From the NCBI GenBank assembly GCA_903954065.1, contig CAJBME010000314.1, positions 1 to 36,772 on the forward strand: 36,772 nucleotides of DNA, read 5' to 3'. Below are positions 15,297 through 26,020 of this stretch, in pieces (within the stretch, counting starts at the first letter, position 1; each line of letters starts with the position of its first letter). The DNA comes from an uncultured bacterium. Its GTDB lineage: Bacteria; Verrucomicrobiota; Verrucomicrobiia; Verrucomicrobiales; V1-33. Position numbers and translations under genes: made by a program. The notes under the pieces were generated by a model. That model was not told the origin of the DNA and searched no databases. It saw only the letters and a list, made by a program, of their open reading frames with translations.

Positions 15297-17870
15297 ATGG
15301 CCGCCGAGTTGACCCCGATGATGAAGCAGTATCACGCGATGCGGCAGACACTGCCCGCCGATGTCTTGCTGCTGTTCCGTCTCGGGGATTTTTACGAAAT
15401 GTTTTTCGAGGATGCGCAGACGGCCGCAGACATCCTTCGTCTGACGCTGACCAAGCGGAATGGCATTCCGATGGCTGGTGTGCCGTTTCACGCTGCTCCG
15501 GGGTACGTGCGTCGGCTGGTCAAGGCCGGGAAACGCGTGGCCATCGCCGAGCAAACAAGCGAACCCATCGCCGGAAAACTGACCACCCGGGAAATCAGCC
15601 AAGTCATTTCGGCGGGAACCGTCAGCGACATGGCCATGCTGGATGACGACCGGCCTTTGTATCTGGCCGCCGTTTTCGCCGAGGGTAAAACTCTCGGGCT
15701 GGCCTACGCCGATCATACGACCGGTTTGTTCCGGCTCGCGGAATTCACAGATGCCCGCGCTCTCGAGGATGAACTGGCCAGTCTGGGCCCGGCGGAAGTG
15801 CTCTTCAGCGCCGAACAGGCAGTCACCTTCGGCCGACTTCCGGCGGCTCAGGTCCACGACAGCTACGCTTTTCTCTACGACCAAGCCGTCTTCACGCTGC
15901 GGGAACATTTTAAGGTGCAATCACTGGATGGTTTTGGCTGCACCAGCATGACCGCCGCCGTGGGCGCCGCCGGGGCCATCCTCCACTACCTCAAACACTC
16001 GCTGCAGCGAACGGTTAGTCACCTGCGCCGACTCCAGCCGTATCAGACCAGTAGTTTTGTCATTCTCGACAGCGCCGCTCAACAACACCTCGATCTCGTG
16101 CAGAGCCGCGCTGGCAAAACCAGCACCCTGCTCGGAGCCCTCGATCGCACGTCCACCCCAATGGGCGCCCGTAGCTTGCGCGACTGGATCCTTCGCCCGC
16201 TGCGCGACCTCGATACCCTCCGAGCACGGCAGGATGTCATCGCTACCCTCATCCAGCGCCCGTCCCTGCTTGGTGCCCTGCGCGATCAGCTCAAAGGCGT
16301 CAAAGACATCGAACGCACCGCCGGCCGCCTCAGTCAGGGGAGTGGCAACGGCCGTGACCTGCAGGCGCTCGGCGCCTCTCTCAAAATCTTGCCAGACCTG
16401 CGCACTTCGCTGGCCAGCGTGATCGCCGAGGATCGCGTCGACGGCGCGCCCCCGGATCCTTCGGCTCCCGCTTCGACATCAGGACTGGCCGCCGCCCTGC
16501 TCGCCGAGGTCGCGGATTTCAGTGAGCTGGCCGCCGCCATCGACCGCGCTATCATCGACGAGCCGCCCGCCACCATCAAGGAAGGCGGATTCATCCGTGA
16601 CGGCTATCATCAGGAACTCGATGACCTGCGCAATGCTTCCGGTCAGGGCAAAGAATGGATCGCCCAGCTCCAGACGCGCGAGATGGAGGCGACGGGCATC
16701 AAGTCGTTGAAAATTCGCTACAACGGCGTCTTCGGGTACTTCATCGAGATCTCCAAAGCCAATGCGGAAAAGGCCCCGCCCCATTACCACCGGAAACAAA
16801 CCATGGTGAATGCGGAACGTTTCATCACTCCGGAATTGAAACAAATCGAGGACAAGATCCTCGGCGCCGAAGAGCGCGCTAAAAAGTTGGAAATGGAGCT
16901 CTTTCACGAACTCCGCGCCGGCATCACCGAACGGTTGGATGATTTGCAGACCACGGCCGCCGCCGTCGGTACGCTGGATGTGTTGGCCGCCATGTCCGAA
17001 ACCGCGCGCCTCTTTAATTATTGCCGTCCGCTGCTCAACGAAAGTCGCGCTCTTTACATCAAGGACGGACGCCATCCCGTTCTCGATCAGGTCGCCGGAG
17101 GTGAACGCTTCGTGCCGAATGACGTCGCGCTGGAGCCGGAGCAGGCGCGTCTCCATATCATCACCGGTCCCAACATGGCCGGGAAAAGTACGTACATCCG
17201 CCAGGTCGCCTTGCTCACACTGATGGCCCAGACCGGGTCGTTCATTCCCGCCGCCAGCGCCGAGATTGGCTTGGTCGATCGGATTTTCACGCGAGTGGGT
17301 GCCAGTGATGACCTGTCCCGGGGACAGTCGACGTTCATGGTCGAGATGAACGAAACAGCGATGATCGTCAACAATGCCACCCCGCGCAGCTTGATCATCC
17401 TTGATGAAATCGGGCGCGGCACCAGCACGTTCGACGGTCTCAGTTTGGCATGGAGTATTGCCGAATATTTGCATGATACCATTGGCGCTCGGGCCCTGTT
17501 TGCCACCCACTATCATGAACTCACCGCGCTCGCCAAATCGCGCGCTGGCGTGAAAAATTACAACGTGGCCGTGCGCGAATGGAACGATCAGGTCATTTTT
17601 CTTCGCAAAATCATCGCTGGCGCCGCCGATAAAAGCTACGGTATCCACGTGGCTCGCCTCGCCGGCCTCCCTGACGAAATCATCACTCGGGCCCGGGTGA
17701 TTTTGGCGCACCTCGAGTCCAATGCCGCCTCGCCGGAAGATGGCGCCGACCAGACGGCCGCTCGAGTCACACGCCGGCCGTCCCGGGCCCGACCCGTCGC
17801 CACAGACGCTAGCGGCGACGCCGCTGAAGTCCTGCCTACGCCTGCGGCCGCACAAATGACTCTCTTTTAA
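15297..17870 (+). CDS. mutS: DNA mismatch repair protein MutS
   Basis: MutS recognises base mismatches and small loops and, with MutL, starts repair. The ATG at 15297 gives 857 aa, the usual length, and begins MAAELTPMMKQYHAMRQ, where MutS proteins normally start. The long open frame upstream to 14829 is only read-through across the permease gene. The mismatch-reading Phe-x-Glu motif is present in LGDFYEMFFEDA. The ATPase has Walker A GPNMAGKSTYIRQ, Walker B LIILDEIGRGTSTFDGLSLA and ATHYHEL. The C-terminal ~60 residues are Ala/Pro-rich and end MTLF. The frames on the minus strand across this gene are shadows. Confidence 0.97.
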   Translation: MAAELTPMMKQYHAMRQTLPADVLLLFRLGDFYEMFFEDAQTAADILRLTLTKRNGIPMAGVPFHAAPGYVRRLVKAGKRVAIAEQTSEPIAGKLTTREISQVISAGTVSDMAMLDDDRPLYLAAVFAEGKTLGLAYADHTTGLFRLAEFTDARALEDELASLGPAEVLFSAEQAVTFGRLPAAQVHDSYAFLYDQAVFTLREHFKVQSLDGFGCTSMTAAVGAAGAILHYLKHSLQRTVSHLRRLQPYQTSSFVILDSAAQQHLDLVQSRAGKTSTLLGALDRTSTPMGARSLRDWILRPLRDLDTLRARQDVIATLIQRPSLLGALRDQLKGVKDIERTAGRLSQGSGNGRDLQALGASLKILPDLRTSLASVIAEDRVDGAPPDPSAPASTSGLAAALLAEVADFSELAAAIDRAIIDEPPATIKEGGFIRDGYHQELDDLRNASGQGKEWIAQLQTREMEATGIKSLKIRYNGVFGYFIEISKANAEKAPPHYHRKQTMVNAERFITPELKQIEDKILGAEERAKKLEMELFHELRAGITERLDDLQTTAAAVGTLDVLAAMSETARLFNYCRPLLNESRALYIKDGRHPVLDQVAGGERFVPNDVALEPEQARLHIITGPNMAGKSTYIRQVALLTLMAQTGSFIPAASAEIGLVDRIFTRVGASDDLSRGQSTFMVEMNETAMIVNNATPRSLIILDEIGRGTSTFDGLSLAWSIAEYLHDTIGARALFATHYHELTALAKSRAGVKNYNVAVREWNDQVIFLRKIIAGAADKSYGIHVARLAGLPDEIITRARVILAHLESNAASPEDGADQTAARVTRRPSRARPVATDASGDAAEVLPTPAAAQMTLF

Positions 17871-17933
17871 CGGTTAATAATAAATTTTCTGTGGGCGTTT
17901 GACTTGGTCGGCGCTTTCATTGAGCCTTTAGCT

Positions 17934-19139
17934 GTGTCGATAAGCTCTTCTGATAATGCCGATTCTGCTTCGGTGGCGGCTGTGCCTCTGAAAGTGGAAA
18001 GCAAGGGGGCGTTGGTTCTCAAGGCTGCGGCGGGAGCGGTCCTGAGTCCGGCTCAAATTGAATTTAATAGGCTGATGGCGCAGCTCGAGACTGCGCGCGC
18101 TAAGTTCGAGCGTGAACGGGTGCGGCTGGACCGGATCATGGACGCATTGGCTCATCAGCTGATGCCGTTGATTGAAGAAACGCATCGGCTCGATTTCGAG
18201 CTGATCATGTATTTACAGAATGCGTTGGGCACATTCAGACTGACCCATCGTCGGCGGGATTCGCTGGAGGATTTACTGCGGGAGAGGGCGAGGGATTTGG
18301 TGGTTGATACCTGCGGTTTGGCGCCGGCGCAGTTGGAAGCTTTGGAGAAGTTGATGGAGGAGATTGACCCAGGCTGGATCGATAGCGAATCAGAGGAAAT
18401 GGAGGAAGGTTTTGATTATCTGCGCGCGATGATGGAGGAAACCGCCCGGGAGGCGGGCCTTGAGGTGGATCTCAGTGACATTGATCTAAGACAGAACCCG
18501 GAGGAAGGGATGCGAAAGCTGCACGAGCGCTTTGCGGCGGCGAAGGCGGCGGCGGCCAGACCGCTGTCGCGCAAGCAGACCAAGAGTCAGATTGAACGCG
18601 AGCGGAAGCAGCGGGCGGTGGAGGAGGCAAAGCAGCGTGATCTGAAGACGATCTATAAACAGCTGGCGAAAGTTCTGCATCCGGATCTGGAGACGAATCC
18701 GGATCTCAGGGCTAACAAGGAGGAATGGATGAAGCGGCTCACTTCCGCGCATGCGGCGGGTGATTTGCGGGAGTTGCTACGTATTGAGATGGAATGGTTG
18801 GGTGAGGAGGCGTCCAATCTTGCGGCAGCGGGTGATGAAAAACTGAAAGTCTACTCGCTCATTCTGAAAGAGCAGATTGACGACGTTAAGTCGCGAATGT
18901 TCACTTTAATAGATGAGCCCCAGTATTCCTCCCTCCGGAGGATTATGGATGATTTTTCCCGACACATCCCTCGGACCGATCTACTGAAGCAGAGTCTTGC
19001 CGCCAAGGTCCGTGACAATCAGGAACTGTTGAACTCTCTGCAGAAGGGTGATGCGGGGGCTCGGAAAACCCTGTATCAGTTGGCCGACACGCACTTACAA
19101 GAAATGGAAGATGACGACTTCTGGCAGCTTCCGTTTTAA
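17934..19139 (+). CDS. J-domain-like protein, unknown partner
   Basis: This protein of about 401 aa is mostly alpha-helical and highly charged, with a coiled-coil-like region early on (QIEFNRLMAQLETARAKFER). Near residue 250 of the longest frame, the segment LKTIYKQLAKVLHPD contains the His-Pro-Asp tripeptide that J-domains use to stimulate Hsp70 ATPase. The helix after it (NKEEWMKRLTSAHAAGDLRE) fits J-domain helix III. A basic linker precedes it (RKQTKSQIERERKQR). The rest shows no known domain. A GTG at 17934 and a TTG at 17904 are both possible starts, and neither has a good ribosome binding site. Local GC content is lower than in the genes around it, which may mean a separate origin. It follows mutS by 63 bp on the same strand but has no clear functional link to it. 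Confidence 0.8.
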   Translation: MSISSSDNADSASVAAVPLKVESKGALVLKAAAGAVLSPAQIEFNRLMAQLETARAKFERERVRLDRIMDALAHQLMPLIEETHRLDFELIMYLQNALGTFRLTHRRRDSLEDLLRERARDLVVDTCGLAPAQLEALEKLMEEIDPGWIDSESEEMEEGFDYLRAMMEETAREAGLEVDLSDIDLRQNPEEGMRKLHERFAAAKAAAARPLSRKQTKSQIERERKQRAVEEAKQRDLKTIYKQLAKVLHPDLETNPDLRANKEEWMKRLTSAHAAGDLRELLRIEMEWLGEEASNLAAAGDEKLKVYSLILKEQIDDVKSRMFTLIDEPQYSSLRRIMDDFSRHIPRTDLLKQSLAAKVRDNQELLNSLQKGDAGARKTLYQLADTHLQEMEDDDFWQLPF

Positions 19140-19313
19140 ATCGGCGGTTCAGTCGGGGCTGGCGCTGGTGGCCTTTGCTGGCGCAGAGGTGGGACCGCGA
19201 TGGTCTTCGCCGGACTTAATTTCAAGGCTTCGGGTGTGGCCCCCTTAGTAATCGGCGGCCGCCAGATCGGCAGGCCGCCAGTGGGGAGAGAATGCGAACG
19301 CGGATGAGCGGCC

Positions 19314-21530
<2,217 letters not shown>

Positions 21531-21700
21531 CTAAAAGCTAACTGGGGCGCGGGCCGTGTGCAACGGCGAAGGCCACGTCTACCGGCGGGCGGGAGGAGGC
21601 GTGGGCCTGATTAAGTGCCGCCCCGCCGGTCCGGCCTGCAGGTGGGTGGGCTCCTGCTTGCCGGGCGGCGTGGATTATTTCCGGACAGTCCGGGCGGCGT

Positions 21701-23089
21701 TTAAAACGAAAGGGTGGTCTGGACGTAGCCGAAGTTGGCATCGTCGCTGGCCCCAGTGTCGCCGAGGTAGTCGCCGGCAAAGAACCGGCAGTAGCCGGCC
21801 TCGAGGGCGAATTGTTTGGACGGCTGCCAGGTGATGACGGCATCGACCTCGGTGCCGGCAAAATTGCTGGCGGCGCGGGCTGCGGAGTTGAGCGGGCGAA
21901 CGGTGGTGGTGCCATTGGCCCGATACCAAGAGTCATTGGTGTCAGCCAGCCAGAACGCATGGAAGTCGAGGCGGGTGGTGATGTTTTTCCATGGAGCCGC
22001 CTTCCATTGGATGGCGAGGTCGTGGATGTTTTGCCACGAAAATGCATCCATGAATCCGTAATAGATGTGATTGGTTGGAAACAAGTTCTGAAACGTGCCG
22101 ATGTCGTTGTCGAGCGGATCGCTGTCGCCGGTGGCATAACTGTATTCAAGGGCAAAGCGCGACTTCCAGAGGGCGCCCTCGGGTACAGTGAACCCGGCGC
22201 TGAGAGTGCTAGCGAAAGCGGCCAAGTCGCGGCCCGCGGCGTCGCCCGATTGCGCGGCGATTTCCGCGGTATAATCCCATGGGCCAAAGTGTTTGTCCTT
22301 ACTTTTCCAGCGCGTGCCAAGAGTGACGAAGTTTGTGTCTCCGGCCTCGGCGTTTTCGTGCAGGTGAAAGGCGTACAGATCGGTGGTTTGAAACTCCAGT
22401 GCGGTGGTCGAGAAATACGCGCCGCTGAAGACCTGATCTCGGCTCGTGGCGTCATCGTTGAACCAATCACTTTCGTTAAAACTTCCGCGCTCAGCTTTTA
22501 CGACGCTGGAGCCAAAGATGTCGAGCGTCCACTGGTCGGACGTGCGGGTCACCCGGACGGCGTCGAATGATCGGGCTAGATTGGTCCATTCCAGCGGACC
22601 GACCAGTCGCTGGTCACCGAACGCGAGGGTTTGGCGTCCGAGACGCAGGCTCCAGGGTGATTTCGAGCTGTCGGCCAGCGTGATATGGGCCTGGCGCAGG
22701 TCGAAGGAGTCAGTTCCTTCCGCTCCCGAAACGCCGGGGGTATTGGGCCGATTGCTGAACCATTCGCGCGAGTCCTGGCCCTGAGCATAAAGGCTGATCC
22801 AGCTGGTTGGTTTCACGGTGAGTCCGATACGAAAACGATTAAGTAGCCAGTTGTCGTCGTTGAGTGAATCGACTGAGTCGTTGAAATCAAAAGCATTGTC
22901 TTTGATTTCCCAGCGGGCGCGTTCCTGAAACTCCCAGGCGAAAACGGGTGTTTTTGGGGTTTCTGCGACTTCAACGGCTGGAGTTTCAATGGCTGGCGAC
23001 GGCGAGCCGGCGTGCAGCATGGTGGTGCCGAGGAGGATGGACACTGTCGTCACGAAGGGACGATTGACGGGCGGTCGGGTTGGGGTCAT
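21701..23089 (-). CDS. Outer-membrane beta-barrel porin, alginate-export type
   Basis: This 462-aa protein has an N-terminal signal peptide (to about residue 28) and then alternating amphipathic strands typical of an outer-membrane barrel, ending in Leu-Ser-Phe, the terminal Phe that the BAM complex recognises. The segments WLLNRFRIGLTVKPTSWISL and WSLRLGRQTLAFGDQRLVG match the alginate_exp family, which includes AlgE-like and other substrate-specific porins. In many Verrucomicrobiota and Bacteroidota such proteins are of unknown substrate, so alginate export itself is not implied. Its neighbours, icd downstream and the haloperoxidase upstream, give no substrate hint. A small 5-bp hairpin (21681-21693) lies just after the stop. 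Confidence 0.88.
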   Translation of the reverse strand: MTPTRPPVNRPFVTTVSILLGTTMLHAGSPSPAIETPAVEVAETPKTPVFAWEFQERARWEIKDNAFDFNDSVDSLNDDNWLLNRFRIGLTVKPTSWISLYAQGQDSREWFSNRPNTPGVSGAEGTDSFDLRQAHITLADSSKSPWSLRLGRQTLAFGDQRLVGPLEWTNLARSFDAVRVTRTSDQWTLDIFGSSVVKAERGSFNESDWFNDDATSRDQVFSGAYFSTTALEFQTTDLYAFHLHENAEAGDTNFVTLGTRWKSKDKHFGPWDYTAEIAAQSGDAAGRDLAAFASTLSAGFTVPEGALWKSRFALEYSYATGDSDPLDNDIGTFQNLFPTNHIYYGFMDAFSWQNIHDLAIQWKAAPWKNITTRLDFHAFWLADTNDSWYRANGTTTVRPLNSAARAASNFAGTEVDAVITWQPSKQFALEAGYCRFFAGDYLGDTGASDDANFGYVQTTLSF

Positions 23090-23303
23090 CGATGGTTGGG
23101 GTAGTGATGGTTAGGTTAAGCGTAAGTAATTGGTTTGGGGCGCAGTGTGCCGTCCCGGGACCGTTCTGGGGGTGATTTTATCTGGACGGTCACCTCGGGG
23201 CTGAGGGCAGGCACGAAGAAGCGCGGGCCTGCGCTGGGCCCTGTTCTAGGGCGCAGCGCGGCTGATCGAGTGGCGCTTACGAGGGAGGTGTCAGCGGAGC
23301 TGA

Positions 23304-24827
23304 TCAGGGCCGGACCTTGGCGGTGCCGTTGAAGTATTCCTGATATTTGGGCCAGCTATAGACAGCGATGGTGCGGCCGACTTCGAGACCGATGTTGTTG
23401 TCAGCCGGAATGTGGTATCCGCCTAGGGCGCGCGAGAGCGCTGCCATGTCGGCCGTCGCGTCCCAGGTCGAGAGATCGATCGTGACGAGTTCTCCGCCTA
23501 ATTTTTCGGTCATTTCGCAATGTTTGCGGCGTTCGACAAAGCCGTATTTTTCGGAGCCTGTGAAGAGCTGAATAATGCGGGCGCAAGCGGCGCTGACGGT
23601 GGCGTGACCGCTGGTATAGCCGGGGAATGGAGGGGTGACGAAACTCTCGGGCGAATACGGATGCCATTCTTCACCATTCATTTCTTTGGTGCCGCCATCT
23701 GGGCCGGCCCATCCGGTGATTTTTTGACCTTTGTAAAAGTGGTGAATCAGCGTCCATGGGCGGGAGCTATCGTAGTATCGTTTTGTTTCCCAGCAGGAAA
23801 TGAACGCGTCCAAGGCGGCATTGGCGACGGCAAAATAGAGCTGCACGTCCTGATCGATGTTGTGCTGGTCGCGGCGGGAAACATCCTGAGCAAATCGAAG
23901 CCAGTGACCGCTTTGGCCGGTGCTGCGCGGACCGTCGCGCATGAACTCGACCACCGCTTTTTGCTCGTTGGTGAGCTCGGCATTATATTTGAGGACCTGA
24001 TCCGTTTCTTTTTTCAGTTCTTCGGGGTTGCTGGTCATCAACGGCGGCGGGCCGGGCCGGAATTGGGCGCTCGATTCAAGGGCAAAGGGTTTGACCCGGT
24101 ACCAATGAGGCGTGAGAAACCCGGGCGTGAACTTGGTGCCGTCAGGTTTGGTGAAGGTGATGGGCTGCCAGCGGTCGGGGTCAATAATTTTGTCGGGCAG
24201 ATTGACTGGCCGGTAAAATGTATAGTCGCTGTAGGGCTTGCCATTGCCCCCTTGCTCGGCGCCCAGATGGTTGGAGCCGTCGTTCTTCCGGTATTCAATG
24301 ACCGCTTGCGCAGCGAGATACCCGATGCCTTCAGGTTTGGTTGGGTCTTTGCTGACAACTGTCGGATCGTACCCCAGTTCTTTCATCGCCCCTTCCAGGA
24401 ACGTTTTAGAGTCTGGATAAACGAAAAGTAGAGCCTGGTGACTGGCGTACGCGATGGCCTTCTTTTTGTTCTCGAGCGTGGCCTTCTTTTTCGGCTGGCG
24501 CAGCGATTTGCCCAGTCGGGTGCCGACCGCTTTGTCGTCATAAGCGGCCCACGCATCGTAAACCGAGGTCGCCCAGATCGCCATTTGGCGCGAAAGCACG
24601 GTCGGTCGCGCCCCAAAGGCATCAACATCATTGGCCGCGGCTTCCTGGCATATGTCGAGCAGACGGTAAGCGAGGCTGGCCGTCTCGCTGGCCGGGGCGC
24701 CAAGGAACTTGTGCGCAGGTTTGCCGTCGGCGGCAGGAGCGGCAGGAGCGGCAGGCTCAGCCGCACGCACAGGCGCCGTCGCGGGTAGGAGCAGGCAGGT
24801 GACAAGAAGTGGGATTAAGGGTTTCAT
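23304..24827 (-). CDS. Vanadium-dependent haloperoxidase / PAP2 family protein, secreted
   Basis: This 507-aa protein has a signal peptide (hydrophobic core, then Ala-rich cleavage region near residue 23). It belongs to the vanadium chloroperoxidase/PAP2 superfamily, whose active site binds vanadate or phosphate. Visible active-site parts are YYDSSRP with an Arg, the P-x-x-PGYTSGHATVSAA motif giving the His of the SGH group, and ALGGYHIPADNNIG holding the axial His. The bulk of the chain matches the all-helical fold. Whether it oxidises halides or is a phosphatase cannot be decided from sequence. A cluster of short repeats lies 60-130 bp upstream (24886-24955). The gene stops 213 bp before the porin gene. 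Confidence 0.9.
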   Translation of the reverse strand: MKPLIPLLVTCLLLPATAPVRAAEPAAPAAPAADGKPAHKFLGAPASETASLAYRLLDICQEAAANDVDAFGARPTVLSRQMAIWATSVYDAWAAYDDKAVGTRLGKSLRQPKKKATLENKKKAIAYASHQALLFVYPDSKTFLEGAMKELGYDPTVVSKDPTKPEGIGYLAAQAVIEYRKNDGSNHLGAEQGGNGKPYSDYTFYRPVNLPDKIIDPDRWQPITFTKPDGTKFTPGFLTPHWYRVKPFALESSAQFRPGPPPLMTSNPEELKKETDQVLKYNAELTNEQKAVVEFMRDGPRSTGQSGHWLRFAQDVSRRDQHNIDQDVQLYFAVANAALDAFISCWETKRYYDSSRPWTLIHHFYKGQKITGWAGPDGGTKEMNGEEWHPYSPESFVTPPFPGYTSGHATVSAACARIIQLFTGSEKYGFVERRKHCEMTEKLGGELVTIDLSTWDATADMAALSRALGGYHIPADNNIGLEVGRTIAVYSWPKYQEYFNGTAKVRP

Positions 24828-24885
24828 GCAGGTTCTCGGTTAACCAGACGCTTTTTATCCAATAGGCCAGATTTAGACTACTCCC

Positions 24886-24955
24886 GATGGACGAAAGGCC
24901 ATTCTGAATGGACGAATGCCCGGATTGAGTGGGAGAAAGGCCCGGATTAAGCGGG
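24886..24955. repeat. Cluster of ~22-bp spaced imperfect direct repeats upstream of the haloperoxidase
   Basis: A 15-bp unit at 24886-24900 recurs at 24907-24921 (21-bp spacing). A 16-bp unit at 24918-24933 recurs at 24940-24955 (22-bp spacing, 14 of 16 identical). Between them lies a perfect 6+1+6 inverted repeat at 24899-24911 (ccattctgaatgg). Two helical turns of spacing and a position 60-130 bp upstream of the ATG suggest stacked regulator sites, but no regulator is identified. Confidence 0.5.
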
Positions 24956-25207
24956 TGGCCGTGGCAGGTAGCGTGGGACGCGGCGCCTGTATTGGGGGTA
25001 ATCGGGGAAGTGTTGGCACAAGAGACGTTCCTCATGGCGGGCTTTGGCGTCGAGAAAAACGGCCAAGATGGCGGCGAGAACCATTCCGGCGGGGCTGGAC
25101 CAGAGCAGGGCCCAGCCGAACCCCATGGCCATCATGCTGGCGTAAAGCGGATGGCGCAGGCGAGCGTAGATCCCGGTGGTGACGAGGGTGCTTTCTGAGG
25201 TAATCAG
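24947..25207 (-). pseudogene. 5'-truncated isoprenylcysteine carboxyl methyltransferase (ICMT) fragment
   Basis: The 86 codons from 25207 read as the C-terminal half of an ICMT/PEMT-type membrane methyltransferase. LVTTGIYARLRHPLYAS carries the Arg-His-Pro S-adenosylmethionine signature, a membrane helix follows, and HEERLLCQHFPDYPQYRRRV is the family's conserved end. The N-terminal membrane helices that a complete ICMT protein needs are missing: upstream, this frame is an arginine-rich shadow of the exporter gene. The similarity starts exactly where the exporter stops (its TGA is 25206-25204). No ATG, GTG or TTG lies at the junction. CTG at 25207 would overlap the stop, and the first in-frame ATG is at 25138, inside the conserved domain. 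Most likely a deletion remnant. Translation from CTG or by frameshift is possible but less likely. Confidence 0.7.
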
Positions 25208-26004
25208 ACGCGGATGAGTGTGGGGGCGTTTTTGGCCAGCATGAAGGCGGCGACCAGCCACATGCCGATGGCGAATACTTTTTGGAGGAGTGCGGCTGGC
25301 AGTCGGTGGCGCAGCGCGCTGCCGCCGAGCATGCCGGCGAGACCACCGGCGAGAAAGGCTGCGGCCAGAGGCCATGGCCACACGGTGCCGTGGGAGAGAG
25401 CGGCCGTGACTCCGGACAAAGAGATGAGGAAAATGACCAGCAGGGAAGTGGCGATGGCGCGGTGCAGGCTGATGCCGGTCACATACAGTAGAGCGGGCAC
25501 GATGATGAAACCGCCACCGACCCCGAAGAGGCCGGAGAGTATGCCGGCCGCGCTGCCCGCCGCCAGCAGGCGCAAGTAGCACGCCCATCCCCGCCGCCCG
25601 CCGGCCCGCAGGACGCAAGGACCGGGGGCCGTGGTTTCCGCAGAGCGGCCGCACCACAGCCGATAACCGACCCATCCCATCAAGCAGGCAAACGCGCTCA
25701 AGAGCAAGGCCGGAGGCATCTGGTGGCCAAGCCACGCGCCCACTGGGGCGAGGGCCATGCCGGACGCGGCAAAAACGATGCCGGCTGACCAGTCGATCTC
25801 GGCGCGGCCTAGTCGGAGGGCCGCACCGAACCCGGCGGTCAGTCCGACGATGCCGAGGCTGAGGCCGGTGGCGGTAGTCGCTGATAGGCCGAGCGCATAG
25901 ACGAGGAGCGGCACAGCAAAGATCGATCCGCCTCCGCCGGTCAGTCCGAGGGAGATGCCCACCATGAGGCCGGAGAGCAGGGCGATGGGGTCCATGGTGG
26001 GCAT
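25204..26004 (-). CDS. TauE/SafE-family sulfite or sulfonate exporter
   Basis: This 266-aa membrane protein of the TSUP family has about eight hydrophobic helices and two internal-repeat glycine motifs, GISLGLTGGGGSIFAVPLL near the start and GILSGLFGVGGGFIIVPALL in the middle. These are the family hallmark. In cst-type sulfur operons a TSUP protein exports sulfite or thiosulfate made by the persulfide dioxygenase, which is the likely task here. The ATG at 26004 is 16 bp from the dioxygenase stop, so the two are in one operon. A second ATG lies at 25995. Confidence 0.92.
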   Translation of the reverse strand: MPTMDPIALLSGLMVGISLGLTGGGGSIFAVPLLVYALGLSATTATGLSLGIVGLTAGFGAALRLGRAEIDWSAGIVFAASGMALAPVGAWLGHQMPPALLLSAFACLMGWVGYRLWCGRSAETTAPGPCVLRAGGRRGWACYLRLLAAGSAAGILSGLFGVGGGFIIVPALLYVTGISLHRAIATSLLVIFLISLSGVTAALSHGTVWPWPLAAAFLAGGLAGMLGGSALRHRLPAALLQKVFAIGMWLVAAFMLAKNAPTLIRV

Positions 26005-26020
26005 TGGGGGTGGGGGTAAC

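Noticed and set aside
16479..17855. 458-residue minus-strand frame over mutS
   Set aside because: It covers the conserved MutS ATPase and has no recognisable motif.
25204..25735. Longer 262-residue frame starting inside the exporter gene
   Set aside because: Upstream of 25207 it is arginine-rich and lacks ICMT similarity, so it is a shadow of the TSUP gene.
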